This document shows, piece after piece, positions 24,069 through 37,279 of a stretch of DNA of 64,000 nt. The stretch is taken from positions 62,001 to 126,000 of the forward strand of contig NW_023503295.1 in assembly GCF_014529535.1 (NCBI RefSeq), in the 5' to 3' direction. A program made the position numbers and the translations under genes. Each line of letters opens with the position of its first letter. Within the stretch, counting starts at the first letter, position 1. Under the pieces are notes generated by a model that was not told the DNA's origin, searched no databases, and saw only the letters and a list, made by a program, of their open reading frames with translations. This DNA comes from Bradysia coprophila (lineage: Eukaryota; Arthropoda; Insecta; Diptera; Sciaridae).

Positions 24069-25594
24069 TTAAGTATTTTTATAAGAAAAATCTAACGAAA
24101 ACACAAATTTTTTTGCCAAATTAGATTCTCTTGAAAAAAGAACCAAGTGTCGCCGAAGATGACAGTTCCACTAAGTGTACTATTCTGTTTATTTCTTCAC
24201 GACGATCTGCTCGACTTAATAAATTGCGAATGTAATTTCTTGGGAACATTAAACTTATTTTACCTTTTCCCACCATTCTCCTAATGTCAGTCCGTTGGAC
24301 GGAACCGATTATTTATTAAAGCAATGAAGAAAACGAGAAAAACATTTGTTGCAAAATTGATTCAATCAAAAATTATTATAGTTTTACCCGGTCTCTCCAA
24401 AGTAGTCAACTCTTATTAAAAAGATGACACTTAAATATTATATGACACGTCCATAAACGTCAAGCAATGTCTCAATATCAAACAAGATGTGTCGACGACG
24501 TCTATGTTTTCCTGTGTTGGTTTTTTTTTTCTTTCTTCCTTTTCTTCTTCCTTTTTCATCATTTTATATTTATGATAAATTTATAGCCATCTCAAAAGGA
24601 CGTCTCTCCATTATGGGTTGCATCATTGATGTACATAAAAATTTCATTTTTCTTATGGATGCTATGTGTGGCTGGCTGGATGTACGGGATATAAAATTAT
24701 TTTCTTATATTCGTATCACGTGCATCTAATGGTTAACTTTTAGTAGATATGATATTGAAGAAATAAGTTATTGAGGACTAACCGCAGAAAGTGTATAAAA
24801 GCTGAAACTACCCCGTGCAAAATTATTGTATATTGTAGAAGTGAATGGAGAAATATATACGAAAATGCATTCGAATGAAATGTACAACACAAAATTTCTA
24901 ATTTATTTTCCAATTTCATTCACACGTAAAATCAATTGAAGCCTGAATTTCGAATGCACAATTGATTTTCCATTCAACATCATACATAGAAGAAAACAAG
25001 CCGACCTCGGTTTGACGTGTGAACGCCGTTTTTGTCGGCGTGGTTCAGCCACGGTGAACTCTGTTCGATGGCACACAGAGTGTACAGAACAGTGCGGACA
25101 CTAACATTTATATACAACATGGACAATAGGGAGGTAACATCTCATGGCAAACAACGGTCAAACCAAACTTTTTACGTCTCGACATGAGACAAACAAAAGA
25201 GTTCGAGCCCTACAGCCAAAGTAATTAACCAAAATGACTCGGGGAAAAAAAAACTTTCAGTCAAAAAGAGAATCAATTAAACTCAAACTTGCCGAACCTA
25301 TTCATTTTGTCAATCATTTATGTCCTGTCCCACTATTGAATATTGTTTTTTTCTTTCGGTGAAATCACCAGGTGACTTTTTCCTCGCAAGAGCTGAACAG
25401 TCATTCAGTTATTAGTCGCTCTGATATACCATCATATTTTATCGTAACAATGGAGACTGTTTTGCCCAGAGCACCAACCAAAAGTAGTTAAACATCAACT
25501 TAATACAACCAGCAATTGATAGCGAATGTGGAGTGGAACGACGAGAGTAAAATGAAATGTTTTGTGTGCGTTTGAGATTGTGTACCAGGAGTAA
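24069..25594. other. No gene seen
   Basis: AT-rich. The 80-aa plus frame at 24487-24729 begins with a poly-T-derived hydrophobic run and has no recognisable homology. Confidence 0.45.
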
Positions 25595-27176
25595 CAAAAA
25601 AACGAGCCATCAGAACAGTCGGAGCGTTTGCTGTGACTGAGCCCCGTACAAACCCGTATATCTATTGCGTACGTGACCCCAGTGCGTCTGTCACCCTACT
25701 TTGACCGTAAGCCTATTGCGCGGTAGTTAAAGTAAAATTATTATGTAATATGTACATCTTACAAATTGCGCATAGCGCAATTACGAAGCCCCGTACGACG
25801 TTCCTTTCAAATGAAACAAAAATTTCAAATCGCCCTAAAATTTTATTTTTTTGAAGGGCCTAGGGCCTCAGTCCGAGGACCCAAATTTAAATTTTTTTTC
25901 AACTACATTCTATTCGGCCTTTGATTACATCCCAAATGAAACAAAAATTACGAAAAACGGATGAAATTTGCTCGAGTTATATGTAAAATACACATAGGGC
26001 CCTAGTAGTGGCCTTAGTCCAAGGACCCAAATTTAATTTTTTTTTCAACAACATTCTATTCGGTCTTTGATTACCTTCCAAATGAAACAAAAATTACGAA
26101 AAACGGATGAAATTTGCTCGAGTTATATGTAAAATACACATAGGGCCCTAGTATCGGCCTCAGTCCGAGGACCCAAATTTATTTTTTTTTTTTTCAACAA
26201 CATTCTATTCGGCCTTCCATTACCTTCTAAATGAAACAATAATTACGACATACGGATGAAATTTACTCGAGTTGTATGTAAAATACACATAGGGCCCTAG
26301 TAGTGGCCTTAGTCCAAGGACCCAAATTTAATTTTTTTTCAACAACATTCTATTCGGCATTCGATTACCTTCCAAATCAAACAAAAATTACGAAAAACGA
26401 ATGAAATTTGCTCGAGTTATATGTAAAATACACATAGGGCCCTAGTATCGGCCTCAGTCCGAGGACCCAAATTTAAATTTTTTTCCAACTACATTCTATT
26501 CGGCCTTTGATTACCTCCCAAATGAAACAAAAAATACGAAAAACGGATGAAATTTGCTCGAGTTATATGTAAAATACACATAGGGCCCTAGTAGCGGCCT
26601 CAGTCCGAGGACCCAAATTTAAATTTTTTTCCAACTACATTCTATTCGGCCTTTGATTACCTCCCAAATGAAACAAAAATTACGAAAAACGGATGAAATT
26701 TGCTCGAGTTATATGTAAAATACACATAGGGCCCTAGTAGCATTTCACTTCTAAGGCCCTAACTCATGGTCCTCTCACCCGATTTTAAAAAAACTTTTTT
26801 TTCCTGGATTGGTATTGACAATACCTATCATTTGCCGTGTCATTTACATTTCCATCGTTTATTTTGCCATAAATATCACCAAAAGACCTTAAATCACTTA
26901 GGTGGCCCTAACTCACGAAGGGCCGACCCGAATATGCCCATCTTCGAACTTAGCCTCACTATTTCGACTATCTTTCAGGGAAAAAAAAATTTTGAAATCG
27001 TATTTGATTTACTCAAGATATCGACGTGACAGACGGACAGACAAAATTTTTATTGCAGATTCGTCATCTATGAACATAGGCAAACACTTTGCCTTTACCG
27101 TCTGCTTCGAATTCCATCAATTACACACGGCATCGTAATCCTATAAGCCCCTTTGTACTTCGTACGGGGCTAAAAA
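25595..27176 (-). mobile_element. Non-autonomous element, family A copy 2 (1.6 kb, inverted)
   Basis: This is the reverse-complement relative of 4497-6876. It shares the TTTTTAGCCCCGTACG end, the GGCTCGTTTTTT end and all internal blocks, but has only about six tandem units and a nearly absent GTCCGTCT microsatellite. The length difference between copies comes mainly from repeat number. Frames such as 26766-27029 are by-products. Confidence 0.8.
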
Positions 27177-27523
27177 TTGCATGAACCGTGATGATATGTA
27201 GGTAATAACAATGGTAGAAATATATCTGGCTGTGACAGCAGCAAAAAGACGGCATATCATTCAGAAATGACTTATCAATCTCTGGTATATAAAAATGAAT
27301 TTTGTGCAGAGAAAAAATAGCTGAGTTACCTATGTTACCTAAAAAACGTTGACTGAATCTAGAAAATCAATGGAGAAGTTGCATGGCAGACGGCAGAGTA
27401 AATTAAAACAGGCAGTAGCAGTGGAGGAAAGATAGCGATCTAAATCTCGTTAGAATCGTTTATTGCTCCTGCCTAGTTATTTATTTATTCTTTGGTTTTA
27501 GTGTCTACTTAAGTAAGCTGACA
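27177..27523. other. No gene seen
   Basis: Short spacer between the family A copy and the 3' end of the LINE. No feature was recognised. Confidence 0.45.
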
Positions 27524-29283
27524 TAGTTACAATCATCGTCATCATCACAATCATCACAATCAAAAATATTAAACACTAAATCAATCTAGCTTTCTAGCTT
27601 CGTCAGTCAATCCGCTCAGACACATCTAAGTCTACTTCAATTCCAATTTAAATTCATATTAACGTTCAAATCAATCAGTCTTTCAAATTCAACTTTTAAT
27701 ATTCAATTTACCTATTCCCTTAAAATCAATTCACTTCCACTATATCACAGTCCTTTGCCATCTAACAATCGTTATGTCTCGTATCACAGTTCTATGAGGT
27801 TACCGAATGCCCGATCTGGCAGTTTCAAAACTTCTTGTTTAAAGCGTATGAACGGTAACGTCGGATCGACAACTGCCGCTGCACAATTGAATGCTTTGCA
27901 CGCATTGTTGAGCGGAGAATTCCACCCATATTCCGTTCTCGGATGTTCCAGTCTAATAAAACCAGAATTTCTCAGTTGGCGATCTCCAGTATTTAAGTTC
28001 AGTTGATTACGTAAGTATGGAGAGTCCAGACGTCCAGATACAATTTGGTGCATCCGCAATGCAGCCGAAATTACTCTCCTTCTGTTCAGTGAGACTAGTC
28101 CTAATTCTTCGCATCGTTCTTGGTATGGTCGTAGCACGTTTCCATTTTCTTGTCTGTTGATGTTGTCTTTGTTTAGGAATATGACGGCCTGCTTTTGTGT
28201 ACTCTCTATTTGTTCTCTGTTAGTCGTTGTATACGGCGACCAAATAATATTTGCGTATTCTAAGTGTGACCTCACCAGCGTTCCATACAACAGTTTGGCA
28301 TTGTCCATGTTCAGTGCCTTGTAGCACCCCCGTTTCACGAATCCGAGGTTGTTGTCGGCTTTTTTCTTAACTGTGCAACTTCTTAAATCTGTGCAGCGCA
28401 AAAGTCATTTTTGGATCCATCATGACGCCCAGGTCCGGCATTTGTTTGACTCTTTCTATCTCTGTTCCTTTGATGGTGTAATTTGCTTCGATGGGATTCC
28501 TTTTGCGTGTGAAAGTCATCACCTTGCATTTCTTCTTGAAATTTCCTCGCATCTGCCGAACAAGTTACGATTTTTGCTTTTTTCTTGTCATCGGCAAAAT
28601 TATACGATCTTGCTGTTTCGTGGATTGCGTCAGAGTCATCGAAGAATGTCAGAAAGAGGATCGGACCTAAAATCGTTCTTTGGCCGATCGCTGAATGTGC
28701 ACTTAATTCATCTGAAATTTCTGTTCCCACTCGCACACGGTGCTTTCTCTTCGCGGAGTACAGTATCAAAGGCCTTTGATACGTCTGAGTAAAACGTGTC
28801 CACCTGGGCTCCGATTTCATATGCTGAGTGGACGAAATGAGAGAATTCCATTAAATTGGTTTCTACTGACCTGTTACTCACAAATCCATGTGCTCGCTTC
28901 GACAGTTGGGGAGAGATAATCAATTTTGCTTGTTCATACACCACCATCTCAAATATTTTCTCTAAATTCGGCATCACTGCTGTCCCTCTGTAATTGGACA
29001 CGTCAGTCTTCTTGCCTTTCTTGTAGATCGCTGTTATTTGGCTCAACTTCATTTTGTCCGGGTGCACGCTGTCGACCAACGATTTTTCGTAGATGAGACA
29101 GAGGGGAAGTGCGAGGCTCGCGGCACATTCTCGAAGGAAAATCGGTGGTATAAAATCTGAGCCTTGCCCTTTTGACAGATCGATCTCTCGCAGGGCCTTT
29201 TCGACTGTTTCTGGAGTTATTTGAATATCAGATAATCCTTCGTACATGCGACATGCGTGGAAAGCCGTACTTTTGACGCCCAT
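27524..29283 (-). pseudogene. Degenerate CR1/Jockey-type LINE reverse transcriptase, 5'-truncated
   Basis: On the minus strand the first frame (29283 to about 28745) carries the start of a non-LTR reverse transcriptase: KGQGSDFIPPIFLREC, LSQITAIYKKGKKTDVSNYRG, then DVSKAFDTV. The frame shifts near 28745. QRTILGPILFLTFFDDSDAI and the F-A-D-D catalytic box follow in another frame, with the block between DVSKAFDTV and the GTILGP-like motif deleted. A third frame (28401-27784) gives the C-terminal LVRSHLEYANIIWSPY...WNSPLNNACKAFN...DPTLPFIRFK region typical of this group. A GATTGTGAT-type 3' tail lies near 27530-27560. The element lacks its 5' part and cannot encode an intact enzyme. Confidence 0.85.
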
Positions 29284-29584
29284 AGCATGTAAAATCCATT
29301 ACTTAGCTTGGAATTAAAAGATGAAAAGTCTCGTTTGCGTGTGTTTGTTGACCTACACTACGCCTCAGGTCAATAAAATTACCACGAAAACTCTAACTAG
29401 TGATAGAATTCCTAGTCATGTAAAATACTAATGTTTTGCTTTCAAAACGTGACAATCGGTTCAAATTTGTCTACGGTTCAGTTTTTAACTCTGGAAACTC
29501 AACTCTGCCAATTCATCTCTGACAACTCAACTCAGGCAACTCAACTCTTCCAGACGAGTGTTTTAACCTCTACGATACTGAGAC
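29284..29584. other. No gene seen
   Basis: Spacer with several CAACTC repeats near 29490-29550 (TCTGCCAATTCATCTCTGAC-like). Nothing else was recognised. Confidence 0.4.
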
Positions 29585-30843
29585 GGTTTTTAGACCCGTA
29601 CGAAGTACTGGGGTCTTATAGGTTTACGCATACGTTTGTAACACGTCGAATTGGACTCCCTGAGTAAGGGGAAACCTATTGTGGTTGTCCAGAGATGCCA
29701 AATCAGCAAGAAAAAAAATGTCCGTCTGTCCGTCCGTCCGTCCGTCCGTCCGTCTGTCTGTCTGCACGATAACTTGAGTAAAACGCATCCGATTTTGAAA
29801 ATTCTTTTTTTCCCCGTTTGGTAATGTCAAAAGACAGGCTAAGTTCGAAGATGAGTGATTTTGGATCGACCCCTCCTGAGCTGGGGCCCAATAAGTGCTT
29901 TACGGTTTTTCGAAGATATCTCCGGACATTTAAACGCTATACTCGTAAATGATACATCGAATGAAAGATATTTACAATACCGATCGACAAAAAAAAAGTT
30001 TATGGAAATCGGATGACCGACTTGTGAGTTAGACCCCTTGGTGTGAAACAGGCACAGGGCGGCAAGCATTTTTTGCTTGTAGGTCGGCCAAATTTGAACA
30101 TATTTCGTCTGTTTTAGCTTTATTAGATAGGTATTGACCGTACCAATCAGGGGGAAAAAAATTATGAAATTATGTTCTCCGGAGCGTGAGCTAGGTCTCT
30201 TGGAGTGAGCTCTTATCTTGCTACTCGGCCGTACAGTGAACTTGGAGTATTTTGTCAATATCTCGAGTAAATTTTGACCGAATTTCATGAATTTTTTTTG
30301 TTTGAAAGGTATTAACAAATGTTAAGCGTCGGTACTATTTTCGGTTTCCTAACAAAATGGCTGCCGGCGGCCATATTGGATTTTAGTAAAAGTGATATAA
30401 AGTGGGAAAAATGATGCTTAGAGAGTTTCTGTTAACATGGAAATAATGTGTTAAGTGTGAGGGGTTTCAGGGATTCCATATATGGACATCTATATATACC
30501 TATATACAGCTATATTGAGCTATATACAGGCATATAGAGCTATATAATAGCATATATTTATCTGTGAAATGTTTATTTATAGTGAAATATAGGTAAATAT
30601 AGCGGTATATAGCTGTTTAAATAGGAATTTATGAAATTTGTCTTCGTACGGGGCTGTCTATATTGCCTCCGGCAATTTAATTGTATATGATAACAAGGCA
30701 AAGAGTGGATAATGTAAGTGATTTAAAAGGAAGAATAGTTTTTCAGCAGAGAAGAAAATGAAGTAAGAGAAATGAAGAGTTTCACATTAAAGGCTTTTGA
30801 TACGAATAGGTGTTTCGTACGGGTCGGCGTTAGCTATGTTTTT
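29585..30843 (+). mobile_element. Non-autonomous element, family B copy 1 (1.26 kb)
   Basis: Its limits come from comparison with the inverted copy at 48625-49589: GTTTTTAGACCCGTACG at the left and GGGTCGGCGTTAGCTATG plus a T-run at the right. The layout matches family A: a ACCCGTACGAAGTAC...GGGGTCTTATAGG start, a GTCC/GTCT microsatellite (29715-29765), and diverged AACTTGAGTAAA-type segments. A TATA-rich stretch plus an extra block with its own GTACGGGGCT motif (about 30490-30790) is absent or shortened in copy 2. No protein was recognised. Confidence 0.75.
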
Positions 30844-32331
30844 GCTTCTAATGAGTGGGTATTCAAAGTTTATTTTTGAATTCCCAGACGTCATTTGTTA
30901 CCTGATTTATTCTGTTAATATATATCGCATGGACAAGCAAAATGAGAAGGAAATACGAAAAAAACGTTGGAATCGATTGACTACATTACGGTATACTACA
31001 GAAATATACGACTGCCATTGCTGCTGCAGTGTGATTTTCCATTTAAAATTATCTTCTTGTATCTATATATAGAAAGAAGCAGATAAAATAATAAAAAAAA
31101 AATCCCGGAAAAACTACAACGTATAATAGTCGCGCATGTGACACACAGAAAAACCCTATAATATACAAACGAAAATTTCGCCAAACACAACAATATGCTA
31201 TCATTTACAGAAAACCAACCCATATCCATTTAAGAAAATTGCTACCATAAAATATTTTTCCTTCGATTAAATGGAGGTAAAAGCATATAAAAAGAAACTT
31301 TTAGTCCTATCAAATTAATTAGATCTTTCGTGAATTGAATGTTAGATGAATAGGGGGAGGAAAAACGGTAAAAGATGTTAATTAACTTATTAGCGAAAGG
31401 TAATGTTTTAGATTGTTCGATGTGGATATATATCTTGTCTTGTAAAATGGTTTTTGTACCTAGATATGTCTATGCACGATATTTTGAAGGGAAAAGCTGT
31501 AATTTGTTTATCTTCGCCGAGGGGAGATGCGGGAAACAATGGAAAGATAGGAAAACATTATTTGAGATTGAAAGGAGAGTACGACACGACAGCTTTCAGG
31601 ATAATTTTCTACTACTGAAAATAAATGACAGCGAAGCATAAACCGAAGGCAATTAAAACCCTATTTTGCCTTGAAGACGAATTTTGATATTTCACTTTGA
31701 AAAATCCAAACCATCGACAAATTGGTATTTGTGACTGATGGTAGTTTGCAAACCCTGACATAGGTCTAGCTTTGTGGTAACTCACCAAACTGGCTCACCA
31801 GTTTCTAGAGTTTTATGTATCAATTTGAAAATCATTTTAATTATGATTCGTAAGGCGAGACTGCACATTGAATTATTGAATTGCCAGTCGTGTGCTCGAA
31901 ATTCAATCACAACCCATGATATAGTGTTCTCATAGCGTTGTATCACTACTACTACTACTGTCGTGTCACAGCCTGATCAGAAATGGTATTTCATATGTCA
32001 TATTAATGCAAAATGTCTTACCACGTACCTTATTTTCTTACGAAGTTTCTCAGGACCAGGTTAAGCTTTTATACGTAGTAAATGTTTAATGTATGTATCC
32101 TGGCCTAGAGAGATTTTCTTTCGAAATTCCACTTTTTTTATGCCACGTTGTTGGAGGTGGTTCGTTATGAAAAGTGTGAAAAGCGGATTCTTTGTGTCTT
32201 CTAAACTACATTCCAATCTTTAACATAAAGGAAAATCTACGTGAAAAATTGGAAATGTTTGGATCAATTGTGATCCACTAAAATGAGGACGTAAGAAGAA
32301 GCACTTGAAGTATAGGACCGAGCTCCTACAC
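30844..32331. other. No gene seen
   Basis: AT-rich with a TAC triplet run near 31948-31962. The 91-aa and 88-aa plus frames (30797-31072, 31375-31641) have no recognisable domain and were not called. Confidence 0.45.
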
Positions 32332-32880
32332 CTAAAAAAATCTTGTCCAGCTTAGCTGTAGTCTTTGTACGAATGTACTGTACAAATTCGCGACAAGTAC
32401 ATTATGTTAACGTAGCAGTAATATTTACAGCACAGCTGTATAAATGTACAGTTAAGCGAACGTTGATTCCCTGATCCAAAATTAAAAATTGTACAGAAAA
32501 TATAGTCAAAATCCACCATTTTTCATTGTTATATTATTTAGTACGTTAAATTATATTAACTAAATTAACTAAATTGAAAAAAAAAAATTGGCGCTAACTG
32601 CGGCTAGAACCCATAACCTCCGACACTCTAGTCCACCACCTTACTCATGCGCCAACTCAGAACTTGTGTTTGGTAAACGATATGTCAAAGAGATCTTATA
32701 ATATCGTACGTCTCCATAGTACTGTTTTTCTGAACATTAATGTTCAGCTGAGCAGTATTGTGAAATTGAACTTCAAAAGTTCTCATATTCTTATACTGCT
32801 GTGCTGTAATGTAAAATGTCAAAATATCGAAAATAATTGAGAAATACTAGAAAATTATTTTATTTTTTTTAGTAGATTTC
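32332..32880. mobile_element. Probable TA-flanked MITE carrying a tRNA-like segment
   Basis: It starts CACCTAAAAAAATC after TA and ends TTTTTTTTAG before TA. The left part (TACAAATTCGCGACAAGTACATT) recurs at about 34564-34590 inside a second element, so a family exists. The inverted ends are short and imperfect, so the limits are approximate. Confidence 0.45.
32590..32653 (-). repeat. tRNA-like segment, SINE-like or decayed tRNA
   Basis: On the minus strand this begins GGCGCATGAGTAAGGTGGTGG, which resembles an A box, and contains GGGTTCTAGCC, which resembles a B box. The ends GGCGC and GCGCC can pair as a short acceptor stem. It is about 64 nt, lacks full cloverleaf pairing and lies inside a repeat, so it is not called a functional tRNA. 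Confidence 0.35.
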
Positions 32881-33639
32881 GTTAAAATTAATCCTAAATT
32901 TGTACCTGTACATGAAACAAATTCCACCAATGGAGTGGCTTCTATTCTTAACAAAAATTACCCTACTCTATTTATCCAGAACCATGGAAACTTAGTTTTT
33001 TTTTCGAAAAATGTGTTTTTTCAATTAGTAGTTTTCATTTATTGAAACTGATTGTCCGAACTTAGTCCAAACTAGGCATGCCCTGAAAGTACTTGACTTC
33101 AGCTTTCCAACCAGCGCACATTTAGCAGCCGTAAAATGAGTCCGAAAAACATCCTTTTTCGACCTTCTAAGGTCAGCCACTATCAACCAAAAGTGACTAG
33201 AGACTATCTGAAGCCTGCTTTGAGATCTAAGGGCAACATTTAAAACCATGTATATATCAATCATAGACGAAATGGGTCCGATTTGGATAGGTGGATTTTC
33301 AAAAGAATTCCTCACAACAACTTTTAAAGCCTTTTACCTCTTGAGAAAACGGATTGTATTAAGTTGTTGATATCCAAAATAGAATTTATCGTCATTTACA
33401 ATTATTTTATTGATCAACAAGAAAACAGGACTTTCGTCGGCTTAATTTTCGACGTATTTAGTGGTGGACACAAATCACTGAGCGAGAAGTACCACTAAAA
33501 TAATTTATTATCGCCCATAAGACTATAACCTCAATATTACTAAGAATGAAAATGTCAGTAGTAACACAAAAAAATACTTATGTTATGTTTATATATAGAT
33601 CATCTTCATAGCCGATTGAAATGTCATCCACGTCAAGAA
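32881..33639. other. No gene seen
   Basis: The 96-aa minus frame at 33025-33315 (start codon not ATG-confirmed) shows no known motif. No repeat was recognised. Confidence 0.4.
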
Positions 33640-33875
33640 ATGCCATCCCAACGCACTGCTCCTAGCATGAACATAAGAAATATTTGGAGGCTAATGAAGT
33701 CACAGTAGGCACTGCGTTTCTTTCGTAAAGATAAAGATAGATGACTTGTTTTCGTTGTATGAGTTAAAACACACAATACAATCAATCTTAAGCGGTAGCT
33801 GTCATCACAAAAGCCTCCAAATTGGATATTTGTCAAAGTAGTGTTCATGATAGGAGCAGTGCGTTGGCCATCCAC
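33640..33875. mobile_element. Foldback repeat of about 235 bp
   Basis: CAACGCACTGCTCCTAGCATGAACA on the left pairs with the complement of TGTTCATGATAGGAGCAGTGCGTTG on the right, and TTTGGAGGCT inside pairs with AGCCTCCAAA. The right flank (AACGTGGATGGC, CGAAACATTTAACGAAACTTAAG) recurs inverted at about 43115-43195, showing a dispersed family. Confidence 0.6.
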
Positions 33876-34295
33876 GTTAAAAAAATTTCATACACATGAA
33901 TGAATGAACGAAACATTTAACGAAACTTAAGTGAGGTTACGTTTGAATAATAGTCGGATCGTGCTTGGATCATTTTGTTCGGCGAAACCGTTGCAAATCT
34001 ATAATTTGTTTACGAAAATAGTTATTTATGTATAACTCGGTGCGTTAATAAAACGTCAGTTGCACATAATCCGTCTTATTTACATAAAATCTGGTTTCTA
34101 CATTTAGCGTACCCTAATAGAAATTTTACCGACCCTGAAAATAGTTAGTCATAAATTTTTTTGATGTGATTTCATCAAAGATTCCATCGCATAAGGAATA
34201 TGAAATGCTTTAAATTGATATCCGGAAGGATAAAAGATGCGAGTAGAGGCATCAGAAAATCTGCTATCTACAACGACAGCTTTTACCGTCAATTA
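33876..34295. other. No gene seen
   Basis: The first 70 bp match the repeat near 43.1 kb. The rest is unassigned. Confidence 0.4.
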
Positions 34296-34756
34296 CACTA
34301 AAAAAAATCTTTCATTATTCCAGTTCATTTATTCACCGCTGAATTTATGAATTACGAATAAATCTAGAATTGTGTTGAAATGTCATGCAGTTTTTAGTCT
34401 TGATATTATGGAAGTTTCCACGACCTACATTCAATTTGAATTATTCAAACTGTCATTCGTTCAGCTAACACGACTTACATTCAAACTGTCATTCGTTCAG
34501 CTATATTGTACATTTTACATCTCAATAGTACTTTGGATCTGTCACAAATCATGTACTGCTCTGCTGTACAAATTCGCGACAAGTACATTTGGTAACTTAA
34601 CAGTGCAGTAGTACATCTTAGCTGCACATAGTACTGTCATTCCGTTCAACATTCAACAATTACGTAGAATATACAGATATGCTGAAAACTAATGTTCAGC
34701 TATGTTGTAAAATGAACAGCAGAGTTACCATACGCAAATATTTTTTTTTATAGGTG
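34296..34756. mobile_element. TA-flanked MITE related to 32332-32880
   Basis: It begins CACTAAAAAAAATC after TA and ends TTTTTTTTTATAGGTG before TA. It shares the TGTACAAATTCGCGACAAGTACATT segment and AATGTTCAGCT-type motifs with 32332-32880. It has no protein. Limits rest on the short inverted ends. Confidence 0.5.
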
Positions 34757-36853
34757 TACATTCCGTTCATATACATATATATATGCTACGAGGGACCATT
34801 TTTGAGAAAACATTTTCCTTAATTTTCTTGAATTTTCCCATTTTTTTTAATTTAAGAAAATATTGGATAACGTTTTTCCCAAAAATAGTCCGTGAATGCC
34901 ACTAATCAATTCATAGATGTCACATTTTACAGACTTGGAAAATTCAGATGACAATTTTTTCTGATTTTTTTTTTAAATAAATTTAATTAATTCCGAAAAT
35001 AAGAGAGAAAAATTGCCTACAGGTGGCTTCACTCCCAAATGCACTCTCAAAGCGAAAATCGCAATTTTCCCGCAACTCTTCAACGACTTTTTGAATGTCT
35101 TAATGGATATGTTAAATTGATAGTTAGATAAATCAAATGAATTATCTGCTCCAAGGGACACATAATGCGCATAGCATTAAGTATGTGATAGACATGCCAA
35201 TTTTCGATTGTGTTTTGTATTTGTCTGATGTTCACGTTCGATTAATAAACTTTTCCAAGTTAAAACACATTTCCTTCTAACCAGAATTATAATTTCAAAT
35301 AAACAATTCCCAGTTAAACCATGCGTTCAGTCATAATGCGTATTATCCGTTTTATATATGGTTGGGGTATTATAACATTTACCCGAGCATTTACCAGAAA
35401 AGTCAAAAACATTTTCGAATTTAATCCTCTTATTTAGCATTCAAACCTCGCTTTTCAATTTTACCAAAAAAAAGATTTAAATAAAACGGCTCCCGTTGAG
35501 TTAAACAATTTTTGAATTAAGGACCATTATAATCTTAAAGACATCAGAAACGCATTACAATGTTTTTTCGGGTATGGTTTGTATATTTACTTTTCAGAGT
35601 ACCTCAACATCCAGTACCACATACCAAATAATAATAAAAAAAACCAAAGAAAATATCTTCGTATTATACTATGTTATATGGTAAATGGATATTCTTCTGA
35701 CAATATACACATTCAACCACAAACAGCCAAGGAAATTTAATATAAAAAAAGAGAAAAGAATAATGTAGCACACCGAACAGACAAATTTTTGCACTTGCGG
35801 TATAGTAAAGAGCTGGATGCCATCCAAAAACTTGATAAATTATGGAAGCATATGGGAAACATTAGAAAGAAGGTATATTAGTATTATGGGGTCAGCCGAG
35901 AGTGGAATGGAGATTTTTTTTTCTCTCTCATATAATTTTAAGTTTTTCATTGTTTTTATGGGGTGTGTGTGTGTGTGTTCCAAAAACCACAAATATTCTT
36001 TTAGCGAAGCAATTTAGAGGACAATGGTATAGATCGTTAAATAATTTTTGCTAGCAAATAAATGATGAGAATCTTGAATTGCGAACGGTTGCATCAATGG
36101 GAAAATGCCATAGTATAGAATGCATTATAATGCATCTATACGAAATTTACGAGCCATACGGAGTCGTTCGGGGATGCTCCATATATAAACACACAGAGTT
36201 TCTCATTTCGAAGATTTCTGGTAATACATTTTCACTAATGCATTTAGTGGGAATTTATTGTTTCAATTCTATTGTCTTCAAGCTTAATAAAAGCGTATGG
36301 ATAGATTAATATAAGGAAACGATACTATATCCATGATGTTTATTTATGTGCTACGACCGGCATACACACACGAGCAAACACACATTTAATAGCCGTAGCC
36401 ATGTGAGAAAATAGTGTGGAGTGGAAATTGTTTTGAAAATCCACATGTTAACGACTGGCTGTTAGCGAAAACGGTGTGGCTACGTCGAGATCGGAAACTA
36501 TACACTTAATTATAAAGAATAGTTCTTATGTTCCGTTTAACGACAGCCGTACAAGCGTTACAAGCTATTCACGTTGTATTATGATCTTCCATTTATTTTG
36601 TTTTATGGTCCGGTCCTGTAACACATCCAGTATTCTCCATTGTTTTGTTGATAAACACAATAGTACATTATGACGCTCCGTAGTTTTTACGAGACACGTA
36701 TATGTGTAGGAGCACTTACACGAGTATTAGTGCATTTCGATTGTAATCTTCGTCTGTATATATGGGAAAGTCCAATAGTTATTTTCCTAAAATTTGATTC
36801 CAGCACTCGGCTCCGGCTCGAGCTGGAAACCTCGCATTTGCTAAAAAAAAGCC
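34757..36853. other. No gene seen
   Basis: AT-rich with a GT run near 35962-35979. The frames at 34973-35161, 35817-36017 and 36079-36309 have no recognisable protein character. Confidence 0.45.
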
Positions 36854-36861
36854 TTTTAGGA

Positions 36862-37279
36862 ATCGGGCTGAAGTTAGCCCAACGCCAAAATTATGACTAG
36901 TAACAAATATGCTTTTAAGTATATAAGATGTATGTGTATGTGTGACCCAAATTCAAGACAGTCATAAGTACTGAACATATTGGTCCGACCCAAATGCATA
37001 AAAGTCATAACTGAAGAACATTTGGGTCCGACCCAAATTCAAGGCAGTCATAAGTACTAAACATATTGGGCCGACCCAAATGTATACAGTTTAAAGTTGA
37101 GGAACATTTGGGTCCGACCCAAATTCGAGGCCGGCATAAGTACATAATAGCGATAGCATAACTCTTTATGTAATATGATTTGTTATGTACAGTGTACATA
37201 CATACACATACATCTTATGTACTTATAAGCATATTTGTAACTAGTCATAATTTTGCCGTTGGGCTAACTTCAGCCCGAT
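36862..37279. mobile_element. 418-bp MITE with long TIRs and 8-bp TSD
   Basis: The first about 80 bp (ATCGGGCTGAAGTTAGCCC onward through ATAAGATGTATGTGTATG) are the inverted complement of the last 80. The direct repeat TTTTAGGA flanks both sides (36854-36861, 37280-37287), a clean 8-bp target duplication. The core has tandem units of about 60 bp around GGTCCGACCCAAAT. An 8-bp duplication fits hAT and several other superfamilies. Confidence 0.85.

Noticed and set aside
28349..28792. 147-aa plus-strand frame
   Set aside because: It is the antisense shadow of the decayed LINE reverse transcriptase on the minus strand.
29839..30318. 159-aa minus frame repeated at 48897-49157 and 49093-49359 on the plus strand
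   Set aside because: It occurs in both family B element copies, but the copies are broken into different frames and no motif is recognisable; taken as non-coding element sequence.
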